From Methylobacterium sp. FF17 (GTDB lineage Bacteria; Pseudomonadota; Alphaproteobacteria; Rhizobiales; Beijerinckiaceae): a stretch of 64,000 nt of DNA. This document shows positions 11,214-19,335 of the stretch, piece by piece. The position numbers and the translations under genes were made by a program. The stretch spans positions 4,870,001 through 4,934,000 of the forward strand of contig NZ_CP107532.1 of NCBI RefSeq assembly GCF_025813715.1, in the 5' to 3' direction. The notes below the pieces were generated by a model. The model had not been told where the DNA came from. It saw only the letters and a list, made by a program, of their open reading frames with translations, and did not search any database. Position 1 is the first letter of the stretch, and every line of letters begins with the position of its first letter.

Positions 11214-11875
11214 GCGCGGAGGTCGCCGGTGCCGAACCCGTCGGCGTGGAGCGGGCCGAGCACTTCGCCACCGTCGCGCAGCAGCGCCACGCCGCGACGC
11301 TCGGCATCTGGGCCTGGCTGCTGACCGAGCTCCTGCTCTTCGCCGGGCTGTTCCTCGCCGCGCTGATCCTGCGCCTGCTGCACCCGGAGGCGGTTCAGGC
11401 GGCGGCCGGGCACCTCAAGTTCTGGATCGGGGCCGCCAACACCGTGGTGCTGCTCGTTTCCAGCCTCACCATGTCGGCGGCGATCGAACTCTCGCGGCTG
11501 GGCTGGCAGCGGATGATGGTCGGCTGCCTGCTCGCGACGGCGGGCCTCGGGACGCTGTTCCTGATGCTGAAGGGCTACGAGTACGTCGCCGATTACGAGG
11601 AGCACATGATGCCCTTCCTCGCCGGCCGGCCCTACGCGCTGGCCGAGCAGCCGGCCACGCGCCTCTTCGTCAATCTCTACTACGTGGCGACCGCGCTGCA
11701 CGCGGTGCACCTCCTCACCGGCATCGCCATCCTGCTCGGGCTGACCTGGAAGGCGTCCCGCCCCGGCTTCCTTCAGCGGCACCAGAACTGGATCGAGGTC
11801 TACGGCCTGTACTGGCACTTCATCGACCTGATCTGGATCATCGCCTTCCCGGTCCTCTACGTGGTCAACCGGTAG
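11210..11875 (+). CDS. ctaE: Cytochrome c oxidase subunit III
   Basis: The 221-residue protein has several membrane helices and subunit III hallmarks: [14 protein letters not shown] in the middle and the C-terminal [10 protein letters not shown]. It begins with GTG at 11210, overlapping the ctaD stop (GTGA). Subunit III stabilises proton pumping by subunit I in the membrane complex. Confidence 0.95.
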
Positions 11876-11885
11876 GAGAGCCGCG

Positions 11886-12197
11886 ATGCGCAACCCCCTG
11901 GCCTCCCTCAGCCCGCAGGACCGCGCCCTCCTCCGGAACCGCCTGCGCAGGCCGGTCCTCACCTTCCTGGCGCTGCTCGGCCTCCTCGCCGTGAACGTCG
12001 CGCTCGGGGCGACGCGGCCCTTCGAGCAGGTCTGGATCGTCGAGTTGCTGGTGGTCGCCGCCATGGTGGCGATCATCCTCCTGGTCTCGATGGAGGTCCG
12101 CCACGAACCGCCCCTGGTGCGGCTCTTCGCCGGGGCCGGCTTCTTCTGGGTCGCTATCCTGTTCGGGATGACGCTGACCGACTACCTCGCGCGCTGA
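11886..12197 (+). CDS. ctaF: Cytochrome c oxidase subunit IV family protein
   Basis: The small, 103-residue protein has three predicted membrane helices and follows subunit III by 10 bp, as expected for the prokaryotic subunit IV of caa3 oxidases. GAG preceding ATG gives a reasonable ribosome site. It closes the operon: a GC-rich hairpin follows 18 bp downstream. Confidence 0.87.
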   Translation: MRNPLASLSPQDRALLRNRLRRPVLTFLALLGLLAVNVALGATRPFEQVWIVELLVVAAMVAIILLVSMEVRHEPPLVRLFAGAGFFWVAILFGMTLTDYLAR

Positions 12198-12215
12198 CGG
12201 CCTGCACACACGAAA

Positions 12216-12239
12216 ACGGCGGGGCTCGCGCCCCGCCGT
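12216..12239. terminator. GC-rich hairpin between the oxidase operon and a convergent gene
   Basis: ACGGCGGGGC and GCCCCGCCGT form a perfect 10-bp stem with a 4-nt loop. On the minus strand the stem is followed by TTTT, giving a classical intrinsic terminator for the small secreted protein gene. On the plus strand it lacks a T run but can still end the cta transcript. Confidence 0.75.
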
Positions 12240-12263
12240 CGTCGACTCGAGTCGAGCCGGCCT

Positions 12264-12384
12264 TATACCAGATCTCGATGAGCTTGACTCATTGAGATCT
12301 GCCCGCGCGACGGCGCGGCGGCGGTCGTCCGCCGGACCTCAGCGAGACTGACCTATGGGTCAGGCTCACTGAGACTTGGTATTA
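12264..12384. repeat. 121-bp imperfect palindromic element (REP/MITE-like)
   Basis: The left arm starts TTATACCAGATCTCGATGAG and the right arm, read on the other strand, starts TAATACCAAGTCTCAGTGAG. Both continue with GC(T/C)TGAC(T/C)CAT. The arms are about 80% alike over roughly 30 bp and enclose a GC-rich centre. The right end contains the stop codon of the neighbouring minus-strand gene (12384-12382), so the element seems to have inserted at, or supplied, that stop. No transposase is encoded. Confidence 0.65.
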
Positions 12385-12648
12385 GTAGGCCGGGCCGCCC
12401 GAGGTGGTGCCGTAATTCGCCGTCGGCTTGTTGTTCTGCTCGGCGTTGCCGGCCTTGGCCGAATCGTCCGGGCGGCGGCTGATCGAGCCGGTGGTCACGT
12501 CATCGAAGAATCCGACGACGCGGCTGCCGGGCGCGGCGGCGGCGGGGATGCCGGCCGGGGCGTTGTAGCTCTGCGCGAGGGCGGACGTGGCGGGGAGGCC
12601 GAAGGTCAGGACCAGGGCGGCGGCGGCGGAAGCAAGACGGGTGTTCAT
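12382..12648 (-). CDS. Small secreted protein with TGSI and GGPA motifs
   Basis: Unknown function. The 88-residue product starts with a clear Sec signal peptide (cleavage after SALAQ, about residue 26). The mature part is low in hydrophobics and contains VTTGSISRRPD, GNAEQNN and a C-terminal TTSGGPAY. The same order TGSI...GNA...GGPA occurs in the 89-residue protein at 44779-45048, so the two look like paralogues. The frame is open for 67 more codons upstream, but the signal peptide fixes the start at 12648. Its stop codon lies inside the palindromic element. Confidence 0.7.
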   Translation of the reverse strand: MNTRLASAAAALVLTFGLPATSALAQSYNAPAGIPAAAAPGSRVVGFFDDVTTGSISRRPDDSAKAGNAEQNNKPTANYGTTSGGPAY

Positions 12649-12845
12649 GGTCGTAGTATCCAGATGTCCAAGCCCGGTCTCCGTCAAACATTCGAGGAAC
12701 ACGTCCAGGATGTCCGGGGGCCGTTGCCTTGGTGTGATCTCGATATAGGACTGGGCCGGCGGGGCCGGTGTGCGCTGCAGCACGCGATGCATGTGCCCAG
12801 TGCATTTCTTGGGTCGATCAATTCTTTTCCCATGCGCGTGCTGCA

Positions 12846-13532
12846 TCACAGGTTGGAATGGGCGTCGATGTAGTGCCGCAGGGCGCTCGCCGCGTTGAGC
12901 ATGTGGGCGCGCATGCGCCGGGCCGCCGCCTCGCCGTCGCCCTCGGCGATGGCCGCCAGGATGGCCCCGTGCTCCGCGCGCGAGCCGTGGATGCGGTCGC
13001 CCTGGCGCAGCTGGGTGCGGCGGAAGCCCGAGAGGCGGGTGCGCAGCGCCAGCGCCTGCTCCTGCAGGAAGCCGTTATGGGTGGCGCCGTAGAGGGCCTC
13101 GTGGAAGCTGCGGTTCAGGGTGTCGTAGGCATCGACATCGCCGGCCTCGACCATGTCGCCCGAGCGCGCGTGCAGGTCCAGGAGGTGGCTGCGCTCCAGG
13201 GGCGTCATCCGGTAGGTGGCGAGCCGCACGCACATCGCCTCGAACTCGGCGGTGGTCTCGAACATGTCCATGATCCGCTCGGGCGTCAGGCGCGTGACCA
13301 CGACCCCCCGGCGCGGGCGCAGCTCCACCAGCCCGTTGAAGGCGAGCTGGCGCAGGGCCTCCCGCACGGGGGTGCGCGAGGCGCCGAAGCGGTCGGCGAG
13401 ATCCTGCTCGTCCAGGGCCGTGCCGGCGGCGAGCCGCCCGGCGGCGATCTCGTCGGTGAGCGCGTTGCGGATCTGGTCCGAGAGCAGCCCGCGCTCCGCC
13501 CCCTGCTCGTCCATCGGCCCCTCGTTCGTCAT
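12846..13532 (-). CDS. GntR-family regulator with FCD domain, probable malonate regulator
   Basis: The 228-residue protein has a GntR winged helix at about residues 15-75 (LADRFGASRTPVREALRQL) and a C-terminal FCD ligand domain with metal-binding histidines (RSFHEALY, SRAEHGAIL). It follows madM on the same strand by 55 bp and faces the mdc operon. MdcY of Acinetobacter is a GntR repressor of malonate genes, which makes this a likely functional equivalent. Small organic acids are the usual FCD ligands. Candidate GTATAC-core sites lie between madL and mdcA. Confidence 0.85.
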   Translation of the reverse strand: MTNEGPMDEQGAERGLLSDQIRNALTDEIAAGRLAAGTALDEQDLADRFGASRTPVREALRQLAFNGLVELRPRRGVVVTRLTPERIMDMFETTAEFEAMCVRLATYRMTPLERSHLLDLHARSGDMVEAGDVDAYDTLNRSFHEALYGATHNGFLQEQALALRTRLSGFRRTQLRQGDRIHGSRAEHGAILAAIAEGDGEAAARRMRAHMLNAASALRHYIDAHSNL

Positions 13533-13587
13533 TTGATTCCTTCGCAGGAGGTGCGCTCCCTCCGCAGGACGTGCGAAACCCCGTCCG

Positions 13588-14352
13588 TCATCCCACGATG
13601 GCCCGAACCGTGAGGTAGAACAGCGACGGACCGACGAGGCAGCCGATTCCGGTGTGGAAGGTCGCCGTCAGCGCGCCGTAGGGCACCAGCTTCGGGTCCG
13701 TGGCGGCGAGGCCCCCGGCGACCCCGCTCACCGTTCCCATCAGGCCCCCGAAGGCCATGGCCGAGCGCGGGTTGTCCAGGCCGATGAGCTTGGCCACCAG
13801 CGGCGTCCCGACCATGACCATCACGGCCTTGGTGACGCCGGTGGCGATGGAGAGCGCCATCACGGCCGAGTCGGCGCCCAGCGCCGCCCCCGTCACCGGC
13901 CCGACGATGTAGGTGACGGCGCCCGCCCCGATCGTCGTGATGCTGACCGCGTCGGTGTAGCCGAAGGCCACCGCCGTGAGCGCCCCGACGACGAAGGGGA
14001 TCACGGTGCCGAGCGCCAGGGCAAGAACCCCGAGGAGGCCGGCGCGGCGCGCCTCCACCACGTCGACCTCGAAGGCGGTGGCCACGATGGCGAAGTCGCG
14101 CAGCATCGCCCCGCCCATCAGGCCGATTCCGGCGAGGACCGGCAGGTCGGCGACCCCCCTCTGGCCGCCCGTATACAGGCCGGCCACGTAGGCGAGCACC
14201 AGTCCGAGCACGATGGCGATGGCCGAGCCGTGGACCCGGCCGGCGGTGAGCCGCTTTCCGAGAACGTTCGAGACCAGCATCAGCCCGCCGACCACCGCGA
14301 AGGCGGCCACCAGGCTCTGCTCGACGAAGACGTGTTCGATCATGTGCAGCAT
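13588..14352 (-). CDS. madM: Malonate transporter subunit MadM
   Basis: MadM is the large subunit of the two-protein malonate:sodium symporter. The product is 254 residues, the usual MadM length, with about eight to nine hydrophobic helices and many Gly/Ala pairs (VGGLMLVSN, GLMGTVSGVAGGL). The start at 14352 is preferred: it lies 4 bp after the madL stop, whereas the further open frame upstream is polar and Pro/Arg-rich. Confidence 0.92.
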   Translation of the reverse strand: MLHMIEHVFVEQSLVAAFAVVGGLMLVSNVLGKRLTAGRVHGSAIAIVLGLVLAYVAGLYTGGQRGVADLPVLAGIGLMGGAMLRDFAIVATAFEVDVVEARRAGLLGVLALALGTVIPFVVGALTAVAFGYTDAVSITTIGAGAVTYIVGPVTGAALGADSAVMALSIATGVTKAVMVMVGTPLVAKLIGLDNPRSAMAFGGLMGTVSGVAGGLAATDPKLVPYGALTATFHTGIGCLVGPSLFYLTVRAIVG

Positions 14353-14356
14353 CGGA

Positions 14357-14818
14357 TCACACCTTCTCGGCCGGGCGGGGTTGTACGGACGGGGGCGGCA
14401 CGCGGTCGTCGGCACCGATCACGGCTCCGCCGTGGCGGACCTGTCCGCTCTCCAGGGGGTCGTCACGGCGCCCGAAGCGTCCGAGCAGGGCCACGCAGGC
14501 GAAGCACAGGAGGAGCGACACCGTGGCGGCGATGAGCACGACGGGGCCGCCGCGCACGGCCGCCACCACGTTCTGCTGCGCCGCCATGGCGACCACGATG
14601 GGGATGTACATGGTCGACCAGAACTCGACCCCGAGCTTGACCCCGCCGCCGAGCTTGCCCCGGGCGAGGAGCCAGGACCGGGCGGCGATGAGCAGGATCA
14701 TGGCGAGGCCGACGCCGCCGACATTGGCCTTCACCCCGAGGGCGATGCCCAGCAGGTCGCCGAGGAACACGCCGATCAGCGTGCAGAGTGCGAGGAGCGC
14801 GACGCCGAAGATGGTCAT
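14357..14818 (-). CDS. madL: Malonate transporter subunit MadL
   Basis: MadL is the small membrane subunit of the malonate carrier. The 153-residue product has four helices and family signatures GVFLGDLLG, VGGVGLAMI and EFWSTMYIPIVVAMAAQQN. A strong GGAGGG ribosome site lies just upstream of ATG 14818; the same frame remains open upstream but runs through the promoter region. It is first in the madL-madM-gntR unit, divergent from mdcA. The tail after residue 125 is longer than in the shortest homologues. Confidence 0.92.
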   Translation of the reverse strand: MTIFGVALLALCTLIGVFLGDLLGIALGVKANVGGVGLAMILLIAARSWLLARGKLGGGVKLGVEFWSTMYIPIVVAMAAQQNVVAAVRGGPVVLIAATVSLLLCFACVALLGRFGRRDDPLESGQVRHGGAVIGADDRVPPPSVQPRPAEKV

Positions 14819-14912
14819 CGGGCTCCCTCCGGCATCGTCGCGGGCGGCGTTTGGAATGCATGGGGCACGGGGCGTTCCTCCTGGGTATCCGGTGATTCGT
14901 TTTTGATTGCCG

Positions 14913-15014
14913 TCAGTATACCGAGTATTGACAAAGACGCAATTTGGAATACTGATTGGGCCTGAGGGCGGAGCCTCGCATGTCGGAAGGCGCGGATTGC
15001 GCCAGACCGTATAC
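14913..15014. promoter_or_regulatory. Divergent madL/mdcA control region with GTATAC-core operator candidates
   Basis: TCAGTATACC (14913-14922) and GGAATACTGA (14946-14955) form an inverted repeat with 9 of 10 matches. The first arm contains GTATAC (14916-14921), and a second GTATAC lies at 15009-15014. GTATAC is the common core of operators bound by FCD-type GntR proteins, and MdcY sites contain it. A TTGACA at 14929-14934 could serve as an mdcA -35. On the other strand TATACT, at about 14921-14916, could be a madL -10. The region is clearly richer in A/T than its surroundings. Confidence 0.55.
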
Positions 15015-15041
15015 GCGGGGTGGAACGAGGGAGCGGACGGG

Positions 15042-16688
15042 ATGATGGATTGGCGCCAGGAACGCACCGCCCGTGAGGCGCGCCTCGAACGGGCGCGGCC
15101 GCACGCGGACGGCAAGGTCGTGCCGGCGGCCCGGGTCGTCGACCTCCTCGAGGCGATCCTTCAGCCCGGCGACCGGGTCTGCCTCGAGGGCGACAACCAG
15201 AAGCAGGCCGATTGCCTCGCCCGGGGCCTCTCCGCCTGCGATCCGGCCCGGGTCCACGACCTGCACATGGTGCAGTCGGGCATCGTGCTGCCCGAGCACC
15301 TCGACATCTTCGAGCAGGGCATCGCGAAGCGGCTCGACTACTCGTATTCCGGCCCGCAGGGTGGGCGCATCGCGAAAATGCTGTATGGCGGCCAGATCGA
15401 GCTCGGGGCGGTGCACACCTACCTCGAGCTCTTCGCGCGCTACTTCATCGACCTGACGCCGAACGTGGCGCTGATCGCCGGGGTCTCGGCCGACCGGGAC
15501 GGCAACCTCTATACGGGCCCCAACACCGAGGACACGCCGACCGTGGTGGAGGCGACCGCCTTCAAGAACGGCGTGGTGGTGGCGCAGGTCAACGCGATCG
15601 TCGACCGGGTGCCCCGCGTCGACATCCCCGGCGACCGGGTCGACTTCGTGGTCGAGGCCGACAAGCCCTTCTACGTCGAGCCGCTCTTCACCCGCGACCC
15701 GGCGGCGGTGACCGAGACCCAGATCCTGATGGCCATGATGGCGATCAAGGGCATCTACGCCGCGTACGGCATCCGCCGCCTCAACCACGGCATCGGCTTC
15801 GGCACGGCGGCCATCGAGCTGCTGCTGCCCACGTACGCCGAGCGCCTCGGCCTGAAGGGGCAGATCGCGACCCACTGGGCGCTGAACCCGCATCCGAGCC
15901 TGATCCCGGCCATCGAATCCGGCTGGGTCCACCAGATCCACTGCTTCGGTTCGGAAGTGGGCATGGACAACTACATCCGCGCCCGCCCGGACGTGTTCTT
16001 CACGGGCTCCGACGGCTCGCTCCGCTCCAACCGCGCCTTCTGCCAGACGGCGGGGCTCTATGCCTGCGACCTCTTCATCGGCTCCACCCTGCAGATCGAT
16101 CTCCAGGGCCATTCCTCCACCGTGACCACGAACCGGGTCGCGGGCTTCGGCGGCGCGCCGAACATGGGCTCCGATCCGCACGGGCGGCGCCACCCCTCCG
16201 ACACCTGGATGAAGGCGGGGCGCGAGGCCGGCGGCACCGGCGACCCGGCCCTGCGGCGCGGGCGCAAGCTCGTGGTGCAGCTCGTCGAGACCTTCGGCGA
16301 CAAGCTCGTCCCGGCCTTCGTGGAAAAACTCGACGCCCTGGAGCTCGCGAAGAAACTCAACCTCGAGCTCGCCCCCGTGATGGTCTACGCCGACGACGTG
16401 ACCCACATCGTCACCGAGGAGGGCATCGCCAACCTGCTCCTGTGCCGGACGCTCGACGAGCGGGAACAGGCGATCCGCGGGGTGGCCGGCTACACCGATG
16501 TCGGGCGGGGTCGCGACCACGCCGAAGTCGAGCGCCTGCGCGCCCGCGGGATCATTCGACGCCCCGAGGATCTCGGCATCGAGCCCCTCGACGCCGACCG
16601 CTCGCTGCTCGCGGCGCGCTCGATCAAGGACCTCGTGCACTGGTCGGGCGGGCTCTACGAGCCGCCGGCCAAGTTCCGGAACTGGTGA
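15042..16688 (+). CDS. mdcA: Malonate decarboxylase alpha subunit (acyl-ACP:malonate ACP transferase)
   Basis: MdcA swaps acetyl for malonyl on the acyl carrier protein MdcC, the first step of the decarboxylation cycle. From ATG 15042 the protein is 548 residues, the normal size, and contains the CoA-transferase-like signatures EGDNQKQADCLARGL and RLNHGIGFGTAAIELLLP. A GAGGGAG ribosome site precedes this start; an ATG 45 codons upstream lies in the promoter region and was rejected. It heads mdcACDEGBH. Confidence 0.94.
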   Translation: MMDWRQERTAREARLERARPHADGKVVPAARVVDLLEAILQPGDRVCLEGDNQKQADCLARGLSACDPARVHDLHMVQSGIVLPEHLDIFEQGIAKRLDYSYSGPQGGRIAKMLYGGQIELGAVHTYLELFARYFIDLTPNVALIAGVSADRDGNLYTGPNTEDTPTVVEATAFKNGVVVAQVNAIVDRVPRVDIPGDRVDFVVEADKPFYVEPLFTRDPAAVTETQILMAMMAIKGIYAAYGIRRLNHGIGFGTAAIELLLPTYAERLGLKGQIATHWALNPHPSLIPAIESGWVHQIHCFGSEVGMDNYIRARPDVFFTGSDGSLRSNRAFCQTAGLYACDLFIGSTLQIDLQGHSSTVTTNRVAGFGGAPNMGSDPHGRRHPSDTWMKAGREAGGTGDPALRRGRKLVVQLVETFGDKLVPAFVEKLDALELAKKLNLELAPVMVYADDVTHIVTEEGIANLLLCRTLDEREQAIRGVAGYTDVGRGRDHAEVERLRARGIIRRPEDLGIEPLDADRSLLAARSIKDLVHWSGGLYEPPAKFRNW

Positions 16689-16700
16689 GGGAGTTTTGCC

Positions 16701-17012
16701 ATGGAGACCCTGCACTTCCACCACGCCACGACCCGGCCGCTCTCCGGCAGCCGGAAAAGCGCGCTCACCGGGGTGGTGGCCTCCGGCAACCTCGAAGTGC
16801 TGCTGGAGCGCGACTGCCCGCCCGGCGAGTGCCGCTTCGCCATCGACACCGCGATCGCCGGTTACGGCGAGGTCTGGGCGGCGGTGGTGGCCGATTTCGT
16901 CGCCCGCCGGCAGCCGGGCGGGCTCACCATCACCATCAACGACGGGGGCGCCCGCCCCGACACCGTCTCCCTGCGCCTCGCCCAGGGCGCCCGCCTGATG
17001 GAGGCACCGTGA
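16701..17012 (+). CDS. mdcC: Malonate decarboxylase acyl carrier protein (delta subunit)
   Basis: MdcC carries the acyl group on a 2'-(5''-phosphoribosyl)-3'-dephospho-CoA arm. The 103-residue protein has VVASGNLEVLL with S28, placed like the prosthetic-group serine of Klebsiella MdcC (Ser25). A GAGGGAG ribosome site precedes the ATG. The stop overlaps the mdcD start by one base. Arm attachment would need MdcB and MdcG, both encoded downstream. Confidence 0.94.
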   Translation: METLHFHHATTRPLSGSRKSALTGVVASGNLEVLLERDCPPGECRFAIDTAIAGYGEVWAAVVADFVARRQPGGLTITINDGGARPDTVSLRLAQGARLMEAP

Positions 17013-17944
17013 TGGACTGGAAGCCGGTCGCCCTGACCACGTCGCCCCTCGACCAGAGCTGGTACGAGGCCAGCGCCCGCGCGCGCCTCGCCGGCCTCCT
17101 CGACGCGGAGACGTTCCACGAATTCATCGGCCCCGAGCAGCGGATGATGAGCCCGCACCTGCCGCTGTTCGACCTGCCGCGCGCCTTCGACGACGGCATG
17201 ATCGTCGGGCGCGGCCGCCTCGACGGCCAGGACGTGCTCGTCGCCGCGCAGGAGGGCCGCTTCATGGGCGGCGCCTTCGGCGAGATCCACGGTGCCAAGC
17301 TCGTCGGCCTGCTGCGGGCGGCCCTCGTGGTGAAGCCGGCGGCCGTGCTGATCCTGTTCGACACCGGCGGCGTGCGCCTGCAGGAGGCCAATGCCGGCGA
17401 GACCGCCATCGCGGAGATCATGCGGGCGATCACGCACGTGCGCGCCGCCGGCATTCCGGTGATCGGGCTGATCGGGGGCCGGGCCGGCTGCTACGGCGGC
17501 GGCGGGCTCATCGCCGGCACCTGCGCGCGCCTCGTCATCTCCGAGGGCGGGCGCCTCAGCGTCTCCGGGCCCGAGGTGATCGAGACCAACCGGGGTGCCG
17601 AGGAGTTCGATTCCCGCGACCGGGCGCTGGTCTGGCGCACCATGGGCGGCAAGCACCGGCGCCTCCTCGGCGCGGCGGATGCCTTCGCGGACGACACGAT
17701 CGGGGCCTTTCGCGCGGCCGCGTGTGCGGCGATCCCGGCGGCCCCGGCCTTCGACCTCGCCACCCTGGAGGCCGAGCAGGCGCGGCTCGAATCCCGCCTC
17801 GACCGCTTCGGCGACGCCCGGGACGCCACCGAGATCTGGGGCCGCCTCGGGATCAACGACCCCGCCGCGGTGCCGGGCCTGACCACGGGGGCCTTCGACG
17901 CCCTGCTCGCCGGCCTGCCGGAGGCTCCTCATGACGCTCGCTGA
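17012..17944 (+). CDS. mdcD: Malonate decarboxylase beta subunit
   Basis: MdcD and MdcE form the carboxy-lyase that turns malonyl-S-ACP into acetyl-S-ACP and CO2. The 310-residue protein has the crotonase-like carboxyltransferase fold: FMGGAFGEIHG, LILFDTGGVRLQEANAG and the glycine-rich GGRAGCYGGGG. It starts at ATG 17012 within the mdcC stop; GTG at 17009 is in frame but less likely. It overlaps mdcE by 14 bp. Confidence 0.93.
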   Translation: MDWKPVALTTSPLDQSWYEASARARLAGLLDAETFHEFIGPEQRMMSPHLPLFDLPRAFDDGMIVGRGRLDGQDVLVAAQEGRFMGGAFGEIHGAKLVGLLRAALVVKPAAVLILFDTGGVRLQEANAGETAIAEIMRAITHVRAAGIPVIGLIGGRAGCYGGGGLIAGTCARLVISEGGRLSVSGPEVIETNRGAEEFDSRDRALVWRTMGGKHRRLLGAADAFADDTIGAFRAAACAAIPAAPAFDLATLEAEQARLESRLDRFGDARDATEIWGRLGINDPAAVPGLTTGAFDALLAGLPEAPHDAR

Positions 17945-18665
17945 GATCCTCGATTCGCTGTTTCCCCAGGGCCACGCCGTCACGGTCACGGACGGGCTCA
18001 TCGCTGGCGAAGGTCCTTTCGGTGGCGACGGTGCCTCCGGGGCGGGCCGCCTCGCCGTGATCGGTATCGACGGGGACATCCCCCTCGGGATCGAAGGGGC
18101 CTGCCACCTGGCCGGACGCGTCCTCGACGTGGTGCGGGCGGGCGGCGGCACCCCGATCCTGGTCCTCATCGATTCCGACAGCCAGCGCATGAGCCGGCGC
18201 GACGAGCTCCTCGGCCTCAACGAGTACCTCGCGCATCTCGCCAAGGGGCTGCTGCTGGCGGATGCCAAGGGCCATCCGACCCTCGGCCTCCTCTACGGCC
18301 ACAGCGCGGCCGGCGCCTTCATCGCCACCGCCCTCGCCACCCGTGTGCTCGCGGCCCTGCCCGGCGCCCATCCGAGCGTGATGGACCTGCCCTCGGTGGC
18401 CCGCGTCACCAAGCTGCCCCTGGAGCGGCTGGAAGCGATGGCCCGCTCCACCTCCGTCTTCGCGCCCGGCCTCGACAACATGGTCCGGACCGGCGCCGTG
18501 CAGGCGGTGCTCGATCCCGACGAACCGCTCGGACCGCAGGTCGCGGCGCTGATCGCGGACGCCCCCGCCGCCGACACCCGCGACGCGCTCGGCCGCGACC
18601 GGGGCGGACGCCCGCTCGCCCACGACATCGCCGCTCGGGTGGTGCGCGAGGCAACCGGTGCGTGA
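17931..18665 (+). CDS. mdcE: Malonate decarboxylase gamma subunit
   Basis: MdcE is the partner of MdcD in the decarboxylase module. The product is 244 residues, with VIGIDGDIPLGIEGACHLA near the N-terminus and LLYGHSAAGAFIATALAT in the centre, both typical of MdcE. The 14-bp overlap with mdcD and 8-bp overlap with mdcG suggest translational coupling. Confidence 0.92.
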   Translation: MTLAEILDSLFPQGHAVTVTDGLIAGEGPFGGDGASGAGRLAVIGIDGDIPLGIEGACHLAGRVLDVVRAGGGTPILVLIDSDSQRMSRRDELLGLNEYLAHLAKGLLLADAKGHPTLGLLYGHSAAGAFIATALATRVLAALPGAHPSVMDLPSVARVTKLPLERLEAMARSTSVFAPGLDNMVRTGAVQAVLDPDEPLGPQVAALIADAPAADTRDALGRDRGGRPLAHDIAARVVREATGA

Positions 18666-19326
18666 CTGGGTCCGCCACGATCTGCTCACCGTGGACCCGG
18701 AGGCCTGGGAGACGCTGCTCGCGGCGCGCCCCGACCTCGACGGGGTTTCGCTGCTCGCGGCCTGGGCCGAGCGGGGCTGGCCGGTGATCGTGCGCCGCCG
18801 GGTGCCCGGCGAGGACGCCGCCGGCGTTCCCGCCGGCCTGCCCCTGCCCCCCGGCGAGGGCAAGCGCCGCATCGGGCTCGCCCTCGATCCCGCCGCCGTC
18901 AGCCCCCGCCCCGGCCCGACCCTGGCGGAGGTCCGCCACGCGGCTCCCCCGTCCTGGCGCCCGACCCTCGACACGCTGGTGGCGCACGGGGCCGCCCACG
19001 GCTGCGTGCCGCGCGTCTTCGGCGGGCTGCTCTGGCAGGCGCTCACCGGCTTGCCCTATCTCTCCGCGACCTCCGACCTCGACCTCCTCTGGCCCGGCCC
19101 CGTGACCCGGACCTGTCTCGACGGGCTGGCGCGGATCGAACGCGCCGCCCCCATGCGCCTCGACGGCGAGATCGTGCTCCCCGACGGCTTCGGCCTGAAC
19201 TGGCGCGAGGTGCGGGCGGCCGGGCCGGGCGACACGGTCCTCGCCAAGGGCCTGGAGCGCCTGGAACTCCGGCCCGTTCCCATGGCGACGGAGGCGGCCC
19301 CCGCCCCGCCGCCCGCCGCTTCGTAG
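18658..19326 (+). CDS. mdcG: Phosphoribosyl-dephospho-CoA transferase (holo-MdcC synthase)
   Basis: MdcG attaches the prosthetic group made by MdcB to the serine of MdcC. The 222-residue protein shows the nucleotidyltransferase signature SATSDLDLLW, with the two aspartates expected for metal binding, and VFGGLLWQALTG before it. It starts with GTG at 18658 inside mdcE. Confidence 0.9.
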   Translation: MRDWVRHDLLTVDPEAWETLLAARPDLDGVSLLAAWAERGWPVIVRRRVPGEDAAGVPAGLPLPPGEGKRRIGLALDPAAVSPRPGPTLAEVRHAAPPSWRPTLDTLVAHGAAHGCVPRVFGGLLWQALTGLPYLSATSDLDLLWPGPVTRTCLDGLARIERAAPMRLDGEIVLPDGFGLNWREVRAAGPGDTVLAKGLERLELRPVPMATEAAPAPPPAAS

Positions 19327-19335
19327 GACGCCCCC

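Noticed and set aside
14907..15041. Upstream ATG for mdcA
   Set aside because: It adds 45 residues not seen in MdcA and would place the start inside the operator/promoter region.
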